Position numbers and translations under genes: made by a program. The notes under the pieces are model-generated. The model saw only the letters and a program-made list of their open reading frames with translations. It was not told where the DNA came from and did no database searches. A stretch of 64,000 bases of DNA from contig JBBELK010000003.1 of assembly GCA_037783545.1 (NCBI GenBank), positions 1,922,001 to 1,986,000 of the forward strand, in the 5' to 3' direction. The first letter of the stretch is position 1. Every line of letters starts with the position of its first letter. This DNA comes from Henricia sp. BOLD:AAB3569 (Eukaryota; Echinodermata; Asteroidea; Spinulosida; Echinasteridae). Below, in pieces: positions 27,701 to 39,300 of this stretch.

Positions 27701-30700
27701 AGTTAATGGAGAAAACGGGAGTGAAATTGTTGTGGAACACATGTAATTTGTTCTACAATCCAAGGTAATCAGTTACCAGTCAAATTGACGCACATTTTCA
27801 CAAATTATGCGATGCCAACTTAGACCCGTTTTAAATCTTATACAAAAAGACACAATTTCCACTGTGATGTGAAAAAAATTATAGTGATATCATGGGGAAG
27901 TAATTCATACATGTATTTTTTTCTCAAGGTACATGAATGGTGCAGCTACAAACCCAGATGCACACGTCGTGGCGTATGCTGCGGCCCAGGTCAAAAAAGG
28001 CCTGGAAATCGGCAAGAAATTAGGTGCTGAAAACTTTGGTAAGAAATGCTGTAATCGAGTACAGCTCAAATGTTACCTATGCCAAGAATATCACGGCTTT
28101 GGTAATGTCTTTTCTCAATTATCCATGTAGACTTTTTGGTTTTTAATGGGAGTGCCCTTAAATTAAATTTGCAGAAACCCATAAAATAAAATAAAAATTC
28201 ATCAGTAAATTATGCATCAAAATGTTCCCCTTATGTTATAAATGATTCTACACAAAATGTTTCAAAATATTTTAAAATTTGGCAATTAAATTTTGTTAAA
28301 GCTGTCGTAATTTTGTGCTCCCTGTAGTTTTCTGGGGAGGCAGAGAGGGATATATGAGTCTACTGAACACCGACGTCCTGACGGAACTTACCAATGCCGC
28401 AAACGTCTTTAAAATGGCCGTCGGTAAGTTTAAAATATTCCTATTTTGTTTTTCAGTTTAGTCAAAACTAGAATTGTTGAATTTGGGTAATTTGAACTTT
28501 TTGTTCTTTTTTCTCCCCAGACTACAAGAAGAAAATTGGTTTTACAGGCCAGTTTTTGATTGAACCGAAACCCAAGGAACCGACTAGACATCAGTACGAC
28601 TATGGTAAGTTGAACAAAGTCTAGTTACATCGGATTCGAACCCGAGACCTCCGACTCTCTGGGCAGATGCTCTGCCAACTGAGCTATAGCCTTTGTTAAG
28701 GCCTCACAGCTGGGTGAGTCGCGCACCAGAACGAGAGCGCCACCATGCGTCGAGGACGGGACGAGCAGCGCCAGCTGTGAGGCCTTTACCGTCCCGGAAT
28801 TTTGCTACCTGAGAGGTAGCAAAATGCTAATGATCGTATGACACAGTGGTCTAACACGGACACACTTGTGGGGTACCAAACACAATGGAACAATGGTACC
28901 CCATAAAGAAATTCAAAAGGAACAGTGGTACCCCACAGAGGAATTCTAAAGATAAGGGAAAATAGGACAACAATGCAAGTACCCCATAAACCCCTGTGTA
29001 CACAGATTAGTGTGCGTATTGCGTTGAATAGCTAACAATGCGAGCCAATCAGGTTCGCGCGCACCGGTTTGTAAGCACGCTCGCGCGCTTCACATACAAC
29101 GCGCGCGCCAACACAAACATACATTCGCAGCACAACAACGCAGGGATGAATAATGTAACAGGGGCTGTAATACATTAATAAATAATTATTCCGGGACGGC
29201 AAAGGTCTCACAGCTGGCGCTGCTTGTCCCGTCCTCGTCGCATGGTGGCGCTCTCGTTCTGGTGCGCGACTCACCCAGCTGTGAGGATAACTGAGCTATG
29301 AAGCACAGTGGTATTCTTACACAGGATTTCCCTTTCAAATCAATTTAAACGCCTACTCTTTTGAGGGTTAAACTCGTGTTGGTGATGTTAATTTTCATAC
29401 CCAAGAGATTAATGTTTGGTTTTCTTCCAAAATACAGATGCTATGACCGTTATTGGGTTTCTGAAACACTTTGGATTGGCGGAGGATTTCAAAATCAACG
29501 TTGAGCCAAACCACACAATGCTTGCCGGCCACTCCTACGAACACGACATTGTCTTAGCTTCCAAGTAAGTCTAAAATATCAATTCTTGATCAGAGCAGAA
29601 AGTTGTTGAATACAGTGAACTTGTGGATAACAAGGCACTGATTGACCAATCACTTTCTTTGGAGTCACTTTCAAGACTGTTCTGCTTCAGTGATTTCGTT
29701 CTGGGTCCTATTTCATAAATCCCACTTAGAAACATTCTTAAATAAACATTCTTAACTCATGTTTCTAAAGATAGGAAAATTAGATTTTATTCTTCCTAGA
29801 TCCACTTAAGAATGTTTTTCACTTTTATGAAAAAGGACCCAGGTCCAGGTTGACCTGTTTGAACAAAATAATTCCTACAGCAATGAAATGTGACATTTCC
29901 TGTTTTCGGGAGAATCCTATAGTTAGGGGCTCCTTAAAAAAAAAAAAAAATTGTCTCAAAAATACCCTTAGAAGTGCAGGAACTCAGGATGGCGCACCCT
30001 GCCTCAGCGGCTCTTACGGAGGCTGATGCAGGTGTTGATCATACATGTTACTGACCGATAAAATGGAACAATCTATGGCAAAGTGCCTTGCCCAAGAACA
30101 CATGACACATCACAAACTGACCAGTACAATGTGTATAATTTACTGTGTCAAACTATACAATGTGTTTGATTTTCACAGGTTTGGAATGCTCGGATCCGTC
30201 GATTCAAACACCGGTTCCCCGGATTTGGGCTGGGATACCGATCAGTTTCCAATGGATGTTAGAGATACAGCTCTCGTTATGAAGGTGGGTTACCAGCCAA
30301 CATAATAATGTGACCCTATCTAGCTTCTATAGAGCCTATTCACAACGACCATCTTGGGGGCAATCACAATGTCACCGTGCATGAGTAGGTGTTTTGTGGA
30401 TCTATTGTCACATTTAAAGAAGCGTGTCCAGATCACATTTTTGAGGCCTCCATTTTTCCCATGGGCGTTGAAATTTGTTATACCATATCGTTTGTCATAT
30501 TTTTCTCATTACCAATCTTAAATTTCATGCACTCAATCAATACATTTTCAAGGATATCATCAAAAAACCGCTGATGTTTTGTAAACTAATTTATCCATTC
30601 CATAAAGCAGTGCAGTGATTATATGAATTTTGTGTTTCCACGTCCAAATTGGAGATTACAAATTTCTTGTTTTGTTCCCATGGATAGTATTTTGAGGAGG

Positions 30701-31407
30701 TATTTTATACGATTGCTTGGTTAATTTCAATCCCTGATCTAAGACATTTCATTAAATGTAGATGGTTAATTTTTGTTTGCGCAACAGGCCATCTTGGAAC
30801 AGGACGGCTTGACCCCTGGAGGGTTAAACTTTGACGCCAAGGTGCGCCGCGAGTCCACCAACGTACAGGACATGTTTATTGCTCACACCGGCGCCATGGA
30901 CACGTTTGCTCGGGGTTTACGCAATGCCGCGAAGCTCATTGACGAAGGAGTTATGACTAAAATGGTTGAGGTAGGAATGTCTCCAACTATGGCTAATGTG
31001 TCCGTGTCCCTGGGCTAGACACTTTATTTCAATCGCCTCATTGACAGAAGCAATTTTTGGGAGTTGTTCGGGGAAATGCTAAAAATTTATTGTTTTTCAG
31101 TGACCCATTTTTGGCATTTTTTCTTCTCCAGGACCGCTACAGCAGTTTCAAGAAAGGCATCGGCGCAAAAATTGCAAAAGGGACGGCAACACTAGAAGAT
31201 TGTGAGGTAAAAACATATTTCAGTTGGCGTCACTATGAAAAATAATTTCGATTGCAGTGCGAGGTTTATTGAAACTATATGAAATCCTCTATGAACAGGT
31301 TTCAATTTTTTGTTGTCTTTTAGGCGTTCGTGAAAAAACACGGAGAGCCAATACAAATTTCAGGCGAACAGGAAAAATACGAGTGCATCTTCAACCATTA
31401 CGTGTAG
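24733..31407 (+). CDS. Xylose isomerase
   Basis: Metal-dependent isomerase interconverting D-xylose and D-xylulose (also glucose and fructose in many homologues). Thirteen coding exons: 24733-24823, 25831-25907, 26010-26130, 26863-26956, 27627-27764, 27929-28038, 28328-28423, 28521-28604, 29438-29564, 30179-30284, 30788-30970, 31132-31206, 31324-31407; 461 residues, all junctions in frame. Family blocks are [69 protein letters not shown] and [12 protein letters not shown]. Compared with E. coli XylA from memory, catalytic His101/Asp104 map to His126/Asp129. The seven metal ligands (E232, E268, H271, D296, D307, D309, D339) all map at a constant offset of 25, so the active site is complete. 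Extra residues sit at a Lys/Arg/Ser-rich N-terminus with no clear signal peptide. AATAAA is at 31475. The many introns show it is a resident animal gene, not contamination. Confidence 0.95.
25290..25480. repeat. CCAAT-containing minisatellite, xylose isomerase intron 1
   Basis: About four diverged 45-50-bp units each begin CCAATCA(A)GAG and contain GGATATTAAT and GGAACTTTTCTCAG. The result is five CCAAT pentamers in about 190 bp. Confidence 0.8.
26200..26672. mobile_element. MITE with CGTTTACACTCGA ends
   Basis: The left end ACCGCGTTTACACTCGAATC and the right end (minus-strand reading CCCCGTTTACACTCGATTCG) are inverted repeats. The interior holds CGCAATTGCGGGGTTCAACC-type motifs and a strong hairpin (AAAAAGGCGAATCAGACCCG and its complement, 26523-26562). 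It lies in xylose isomerase intron 3. Confidence 0.75.
27035..27345 (+). mobile_element. tRNA-derived SINE
   Basis: The tRNA-like head has GTGGTCTAGTGGGTATGAAG and the B box GGGTTCGAGCCCC. A core TGTCCCTGGGCAAGGCACTT follows, then a tail with GATTTCCTGATGGCAG and a (TTA)n end. Fragments of the same family are at 3585-3735, 11320-11345 and 30985-31080. Confidence 0.8.
28621..29330. mobile_element. Fold-back element inside a tRNA-derived SINE
   Basis: A minus-strand SINE head (B box GGATTCGAACCCGAGACC as written on plus) is split by an element of about 590 bp. Its arms of about 95 bp are inverted copies: 28702-28800 starting GGCCTCACAGCTGG and 29190-29287 ending CCAGCTGTGAGG. AACTGAGCTAT appears on both sides, fitting a target duplication. 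It is in xylose isomerase intron 8. Confidence 0.75.
30418..30735 (-). mobile_element. TTAA-flanked MITE, family B, reverse copy
   Basis: It starts TTAA|AGAAGCGTGTCCAGATCAC and carries CCCATGGGCGTTGAAAT and TCCCATGGATAGTATTTTGA in reverse orientation to 22126-22478. It ends just before xylose isomerase exon 11. Confidence 0.8.
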
Positions 31408-33387
31408 ACAGAAAATCCGCCAGTTGGACGACATTCAGCAAGTTGACTTCCAGGCCCACATTTGTTTCTCATTTAATAAAAAGAAAAGTGCAACAATGTT
31501 ACGTCAATGTTCAATTAATATAATCAATAGGCCTTATAGGAATTTGAACCCAAGACCTCTGACTCTCCGGGCAGATGCTCTACCAGCTGAGATATCATAA
31601 GGCAGCGCAAAGAGGTATACTCCTTAACTAGTTAACGCCAGGATTATTTCAAACATTGCTGTCCGTATGCGTTGGTTTATTTTTAGTTGAAGCATGGAGG
31701 AAGGAAAACAACTGAACTCATTAACCATGCACAGTGAAGTATTGTTGTTATGTTGATGCACTGCCATTGTACACCCCAATGTTGCTTTGTTATAAACTGT
31801 TTTGCCCATTTCCCTCGTCAGTTACTGCGAGTGTGGACATTAAAAGCAGTAACAAGTGAATTTCCCCTAAACGTGTTAACAAGTCTTCCGCTACACCGAT
31901 TTGGAAATCTTGGCGTGTTTAAACGTCCTCGGGCGTCAAGTGGTTAAACTTCCTTACAAATCCAATTTTCTCTCAAGGGGTCGTTCACACTATAGCAGCG
32001 CGCCTGTGCCATTGGTTTGTACAGAAACTGGTTTGCCGCTTGTGCGCGGCCTGTCCCGACGCGCAAAACGTTTTGAGCCGGGTTAAAGTTGAAATTTGTT
32101 GAACTTTGACCGCGGTGCGCTGACCTTTCCAACGTGCAGCTAATGAGGTATCGAAGAAGCCCCAAGTTACCGGAGTTTAATTTTGGATAGATCGGCGATT
32201 GGGACTTCATGCAATGCGGTAAGCACAGTACAGCAGTGTGATTTTTCTGTGATAGTGTGAATTCCCCCGAGTTGCATGGGTGCGCAACTGAGCAAAGTGT
32301 AAACAAACAAAATATTTGGTCTGGTTCCCAATCACCATATAATGTAACAGAGTACTCATATTTTTAATAAAAAATGGAGAGTGATGTGTGTGCAGTATTA
32401 AATACGTATTAAAAATAACTGGTACTACATGTATTTTAATTTCTTTTAAAGAAAACAGAGATGGAGTGAGTTATATGAATTTAAACATGCACAATTTGTT
32501 TGTTTTGCATTTTTTTAAACTTAACATTTTAAATTTTTTGCTATTAGAGGTGAATGGTGCAATTTAACACGTTTTCCTGCGGCAGCTCAAGTTATTAAGG
32601 CGAATCATGTAAAGTAAAACGTTCTGCACTTTAAAAGTGCACTGTTATCGCATTCCTATGCATACAAAAACAGACCGATTAGATTTTACATTTGCACATG
32701 GTGTGGTTTTAATTATGCAAACATTTGCATAATTTTACTTTTCATAATCATAAAGTAAAAGAGCATAAATTAATACAATGTAATTTTCTGAGGAACTAAT
32801 AAAAACTGAAATGAAAAAGACCGTATTCATAAAGACACCTGAATGACTAAAATCTTCTCTTAGATATTTCTGGGGGAAAAAAACAAAAAAATCAGTAAAA
32901 AGAATATATGAAACCAAAATTATTAACTACTTTCAGGCCATCTGCACATATAATAAATAAGCTTGGAATTCATACAAAATTTGCTTTTTTGGCAACATCG
33001 CCAAAACCACCCATTCTGGTATTTTCAAAACTATTTTTTTCTTCGAGGTGTCAAAGAAGTTAATAAAATTGGCATTTAAGAACAAAACCTGAACCAGTTA
33101 TGAATGCAATGGTTCTCAGGTTTGGATTATTTTTTTTTTAAATATAAATTATTTGATAATTCTTAAGCAAATCTGTCCTGTCTGCCATATTTTGTGACAA
33201 TTTCTGTAACAAATGCAAAAAACCCATGCCAGAGAACAATAATTAAAAAATCATTTGGTGATAATATTAGAAGATTTTAAACCTGAAATTAAGAGTACAA
33301 AGTCCACACAGTTGCTATCAGAACTTTCACCACAACTCGCGTTTATTAACACCCACTTAAATTCTTCTGTAGGATAGCGATCTTTTG
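31408..33387. other. Convergent intergenic region (xylose isomerase / UCKL1)
   Basis: It holds a minus-strand tRNA-like SINE head (31533-31605, GGCCTTATAGGAATTTGAAC) and otherwise AT-rich sequence with no gene that I can support. The UCKL1 3' UTR should occupy its right edge; a minus-strand AATAAA lies at 33347-33342. Confidence 0.6.
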
Positions 33388-36300
33388 TTATGTACCAAAA
33401 TACCGGTCGCCAAAGTTGCCTGCAAAAGTAAATAAATAAAATATAAAAACCAAATAAACAAATTGGGTACAAATAGTTTAACGAACATTTTACTGCAAAT
33501 AGAGATGGCTTGTTTAATAGGGGAATAAATGTGTCGTTTGTCGGTCTTAAAGATAGTATACATGATTGGTAAATAGTTTCATCCCCCTGTGTGATTGAAG
33601 ATATGCATGATTAAAACCAACCTGAGCAAAAACCAGCTCTGTACTTCGTCTAACTTTGGAGAAAACAGTCAAAAAAGAGTTTGCAGTAATTTCGCCCCAA
33701 AACCACTTCGCCCTGAACCATTTCACCCTGAACCTCGGCCTGTGCACGAAGTGGTTTTGGGGCGAAGTAGCATTTGGGCATTGTAGTGTTTGGACGAAGT
33801 GATTTGGGGCGAAATGGCACTCGGGCGAAGTGGTTTGGGGGCGAATTGAATTTTCGTCTCATGAGACGAAAAATAATTGTTTTACTAATTTCTCAAAGAC
33901 TATAGCACTTCAGACAAAACCATTTCAGGGGAAGTTTTCTACGGTTATCATGTTTATGTGAACATTTCTGATTTTCGAGATACCAATCATGTATACTGCC
34001 TTTAACATGTTGACTGCCGGGCACAGTTTCACAGGGTGTTCCCACAGAGGGCGTTCCCATTTTCTACGAGTATACTCGTAGAACTTGGCAGAATCCGGTA
34101 CACCTGTTATTACGAGTATACTCGTAGTCGGTAGTCAACTTGTTAAACTGTACGTTTAAGACCAGCTAGGGACCTTAAAAATATAAAATTCAAAATTGAC
34201 TTACCTATTCCAGGAATGATGTGGAAGTTTTCATTGACTTCTTTGTCGACTGCCGTCGTGACAATTTTGACTTTGGGGAATGCATAAGCAAGTGTGTGAA
34301 TGCCTATTGAAAACCAAGAAAATACCTCATCACAAATTTCAAAATAATATAAAAATGTATGCCCTGTAACAGGCTGCTCAGCCATAAGTCATTTCACATG
34401 TTTCTTGAAATGTCTTGTGTGTTGGGCACAAAAACCGTGCTTGGATTTTTCAGGTTTTCTAAAGTATTACTGCATTTAAGTGGCTGAAATTTCTACAAGG
34501 TAGTTTTATCAACCTATGGTTTCAATTACCAGTGGAAATCATGCCGTTTTTAACAGTTTACCAAACGAGTATACTACTATTAAGTTGACTTGTACTCAAG
34601 TCAACAACTGTCTAATTTGCATCTTTCCAAGCCAAAAACTCAATTGCAAAAAGCAAAACAACTGAAAACTGAAGAAAATCACCATCTTTACAAGGGAAAT
34701 CTTTTCAGTTACGCACAATCCCACAATGCATAGTGAAAGGATTTTTACAGGTTCGGCCGTAAAAATTCATTTACGGGCACTTTCCATGAAGATTTACATA
34801 CTTTCTACCATAAAAAATACTTCTGGGCCAAGTTAAACATACCTGATTCCGCCATCAGTAGGGACAGCAGCATGATGTTTTCTTGTGGCACGTCATGATC
34901 CAGTAAAACGCGTATCGCCATCATGGACGCTGCTCCCGTTGCCACGGTAGCGTCCATTAAGATCACGTGATCTTTCTCAATTTCTTTGGGCAGTCTCAAA
35001 TAATGGAGCTGAAAGTTCCACAAAATAAATAAACAAACAATAAACAATAAATAAACAAATAAAGTTAAAAATTTGCTGATTTTATTTTTAAATTGGTCTT
35101 AAAATCCTACCTCTGGTTCATCCGTTTCAACGTTGGTTTGTATCAGTATTTTGCCCAGCCGAATATCCTTGCAGACTTCACAGAGGGCGGGCTCCATAAC
35201 CTCACCGGCTCGCAGGATCGAAACGCCGCAAAGCTAAACGCAAAGAGCACATCAGACTATGATTATTGTTCTAAGAACTATGTGATAATATCTGTTTCAA
35301 AAATACAACTTTAAACTAAATTTGTGGCATCTCAGTAACATCCAACATCACCAATTTTCAACCTATAGATACATCGGGGCATTTGCAATATTGAACAATA
35401 TGAAGAACAGTTTTTACTTACTCGACCTGTGAACTTTTTTCCTCTGTACTTGGTATTCTGTGGTGTGTCAACTTCGCAGTCCTAAAATAATTTCATGAAA
35501 ACCATTTAATACCCCAAATAAGCTTACAAACAAGACTCAAAATGTGTGCTCCAATAAGGAGATAGAACCTTTTTGGGGGGTGTCGGAAATGGACATATCA
35601 TAAACTTTTACCTCAATTTTGTAAATAAATATAAATATATCCCCGTCCAAATTTCATTCATTCACATAAAAAAGATCTTGTAGAGAAAGTTACCAGTGAA
35701 ATCCTCATTGTGTGATAGAAATTGTGTGAATTGGGGGCAATTTGTGATCGGCTCCAGCAAAACCCAACACTTGTGATGAAAATTCAAAATTTAAGTTTTG
35801 GTATCAGCTTAGTGTGCATACAAAAAGGTATCTTTTAAAACATGTTTGAGGAAATTCTGATAATGTTTGGCGAAGTTATGACCAATTAAAGTATGACAGA
35901 TCAGAAAAAGTGAAATGGAGCTATTGGTCTTTAAAGTTTGACAAACTAGTTGATTATTTAATTTGTTGTCAATAATATGAGGAATTTTGAGACAGTTCAA
36001 ACAACAAAACAAATCTTGAATGTACATGTGTCCCGATGTTGATTCTGCTAAATTTTCAAGTTGGTCCCAGAGGCCATTTTTTAAGGTTGTGGGAAATGCC
36101 GAGAAGCGTTGGGTTTTGCCAGAGTCGGTCACATTTGCTTACCATAATAAAAAGTTTTGGTTGCTAACCTTATTTTTTAAGCAAGGTTTTTCATGCTTAA
36201 GCAATTTTTATTTTTAAGCAGCCGTTTAAAATTTGCCCCCGATTAAACTGCGTAAAAAAGATTATTTATTTATTAATTTGTCTTACCTCAAATGGAAGCA

Positions 36301-39300
36301 AAGCCAGTGCTTTTTCTATGAGTATTCTTGTGAGTCTTTGCGAGTAAAATATAAATTCATCTCGCGAAGTCTCTTTGTTCCTGCAACGGTAAGAAAAACT
36401 GGGACTAAACACTTTTAGCAAACAATTAAATTTCAGCTTAAGGAACCATACATTACCTGAAGTTTGAAATGTCCATGTTAACAAGAGCGTGAAATATATT
36501 GAAAAATGTTAGGCTTGCCATATGAAACTAAATATTGCAATTGTACTAGAATGCAACATCTGGTATGATGCCTAATCACCATTGAAATGAAACAACTAAA
36601 CTTGGGATGAAAGAAAAATTGCAAGGGCCTTGTCGGGTTTCGAACCCGATACCTCTGACTCACTGGGCAGATGCTCTACCAGCTGAGCTATAAGGCACAG
36701 TTGGTATACTCCCTCTAGTTTTCCCTATGAACCCAAATATTTCTCTCAATGCATGGGAGCACAACTGGGCAAAGTAACAAACGCAACATCTGGTATGGTG
36801 CCTGATCACCATTGAAATGAAACAACCAAACTTGGGATGAGAGAAAAATCGTAAGGGCCTTATCGGGATTCCAACCCGAGACCTCTGACTCGGGGTCTTG
36901 AGTTCGAATCCCGATAAGGCCCTTACAATTTTTCCCTCATCCCAAATTTGGTAGCAATTGTAACATAGAAATGAGCCATTTGCAATGTGCATCATAATGG
37001 ACACCAAACATATTGGAACGTGAATATGCATGACGTGAATATGCATGAACGTGAATATGCATGAACGTGAATATGCATGAACGTGAATATGCATGACGTG
37101 AATATGCATGAACGTGAATATGCATGAACGTGAATATGCATGAACGTGAATATGCATGAACGTGAATATGCATGAACGTGAATATGCATGACGTGAATAT
37201 GCATGAACGTGAATATGCATGAAACATGAATATGCATTACAAGAGCCATTTTACCTGATAAACGTATGTAACCCTTTAACCTGGATGGTGTTTTCCACTA
37301 CGATGAGCGTTTCTGGTAACGGTTGGTTGACGTGGGCTAGTAGCAGTTTGGATCTGGGAGAAAAAGCAATTTTACCAAATTAAGGAAAAACGTAGCATTT
37401 GAAAATATTCCACATTACTTCTACAGACCTCCCAACCACCAAATTTCAGATATAAATATTGACTGCAATGAGGGGCATGGTTAAGATTATAGGCCCTCGG
37501 TGATCTCGAAGCCATGACTATGCCCCGAGGCGGAAGCCGAGGGGCATAGTCATGGCTTCGAGATCACCGAGGGCCTATAATCTTAACCATGACCCGAATA
37601 AACAGCAGTCAATATTTGTTTTATATACCGAATGTGTAGATTTTTGTCATCTGGTTGGTTAAAAGTAACGAGACAGCATATACAGTCATGACAGTGGTCC
37701 TTCGCGTTTCGATTTCGGAAGCTGGTCTACAGCGGAAAAGTTGTATATTTACAGCAAGCATTGTAGCATAATCACCTGGCACTTTAGTAGCACATTTCAC
37801 CCGACACAGTTTTCACTGTAGGCCACTTCTCTTACTTTCTTAAGGACTATATCATCTACGACAGACGACAAAATGACGTCGAGATTCCGCCATTACCGTC
37901 CTGATGAATGTTTACGTGAAGCGCACAGCTGCATAGTTGGTGCACAGCTATGCTAACACATGTAATGCGCGCGTCCGGAACCCGCTAAATGACTATGCCC
38001 GGGGCATGGCAAAGACTATTGCCCGGTGGGCATATACGCGCCGGGTCTAGCCGATTCAATGCCCCCACTTTTAACCAATCAGATGACAGGAATCTACGCA
38101 TGAGGTATATAACAAATTATGTCCTTGTTTTACCATTTATACAAAAAAGAGGTTTTCATATAAACAAAATAATCATTGATTTTAAATAAACAAAATATCT
38201 TACCTGAATGTCAGACCCCTCTGTAAAAGAAAAACGATGACGGCTTTTAAATTTACATTGAAAATGTTTTTAAAAAAATAGTCGCCTCAAATTCAAAAAT
38301 TTCTGTAACAAAGGTGTTACAGTAAATCTAATTTTGCTTGGCTCAAAATTATTCTATCAAAATTATTTTATCCAGTTTTCACTTTATTTTTTAAAATTTG
38401 TTTTGATGTAAAAGATTTCTTACCTTTTCAAGCTGATCATGAACATGTTGCACAATAAGTTCCATTGCAACATCATTTTCAGCTCCTGTAGAAATTTTAC
38501 CAACATTTTGATATTTTAGTAACAAACATAGGCACTCTCAACAAGCTGGGAGGGGTGGGGGGTTGTGAGTTATGGAAAAATAATGAAATAACTCGCCTCT
38601 GGGTACAACAATGTCCGCATGCTGAATTGCAGGTTCGATGAAACGCTCAAACGACGGTTTTACAAACTTGTTGTACTGCTTGAGAACGCCGTCCATGTCC
38701 CGCCCCCTTTGCGTGATGTCGCGTCGCAACCGCCGAGCGAGTCGGATATCGGCGTCGGTGTCGACGAAAATCCGTAGGTCCATAATCTGAAAATAATGGC
38801 ACAGCACGACACAGAAATTTAAAAACATTTAAAAAGAAAGAGATAAATCCTTTAAAATTTGTGTCAATTCTTCGAAAGAAAATTTCAGTTTAATACTTAC
38901 ATCCAGTAGTGCTCTTTTGGCAAATGATAATATTCCCTCAAAAATGATCACGTTTGCTCCATAGATAGTTTTCTGTTGGTAAAAAAAAATGACGAAAGTA
39001 ACTAAATAGAGCCAATAATAAGAACAATTTGCAATTCTGAATAACCAATACGTAAGCCTGAATATTTCAATAGAAAAACTAATGCATTTCGCTAAAAATA
39101 AATGTAATTACTGTACCTGTTGTTTACTTCTTGAATGAGTTGTGAAGTCATATATGGGAACCTGTAATAAAAGAACATTTTGTGGCATAATGCATGGGTG
39201 TGCCATATACTAAGATTGTTTACCTGTGAACGTGTCAAAAATTAAGATAATGAATACACCAAACTATTGCAAACTGCTCACCACCCAGCAGGACCTGTAG

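Noticed and set aside
18464..31407. TIR gene and xylose isomerase as one functional cassette
   Set aside because: They are merely neighbours on the same strand, about 3 kb apart with MITEs between; nothing links sugar isomerisation to TIR signalling.
36660..37249. Three overlapping His/Ser/Phe-rich frames of 85-186 residues
   Set aside because: They follow the 16-bp minisatellite in three frames; not a protein.
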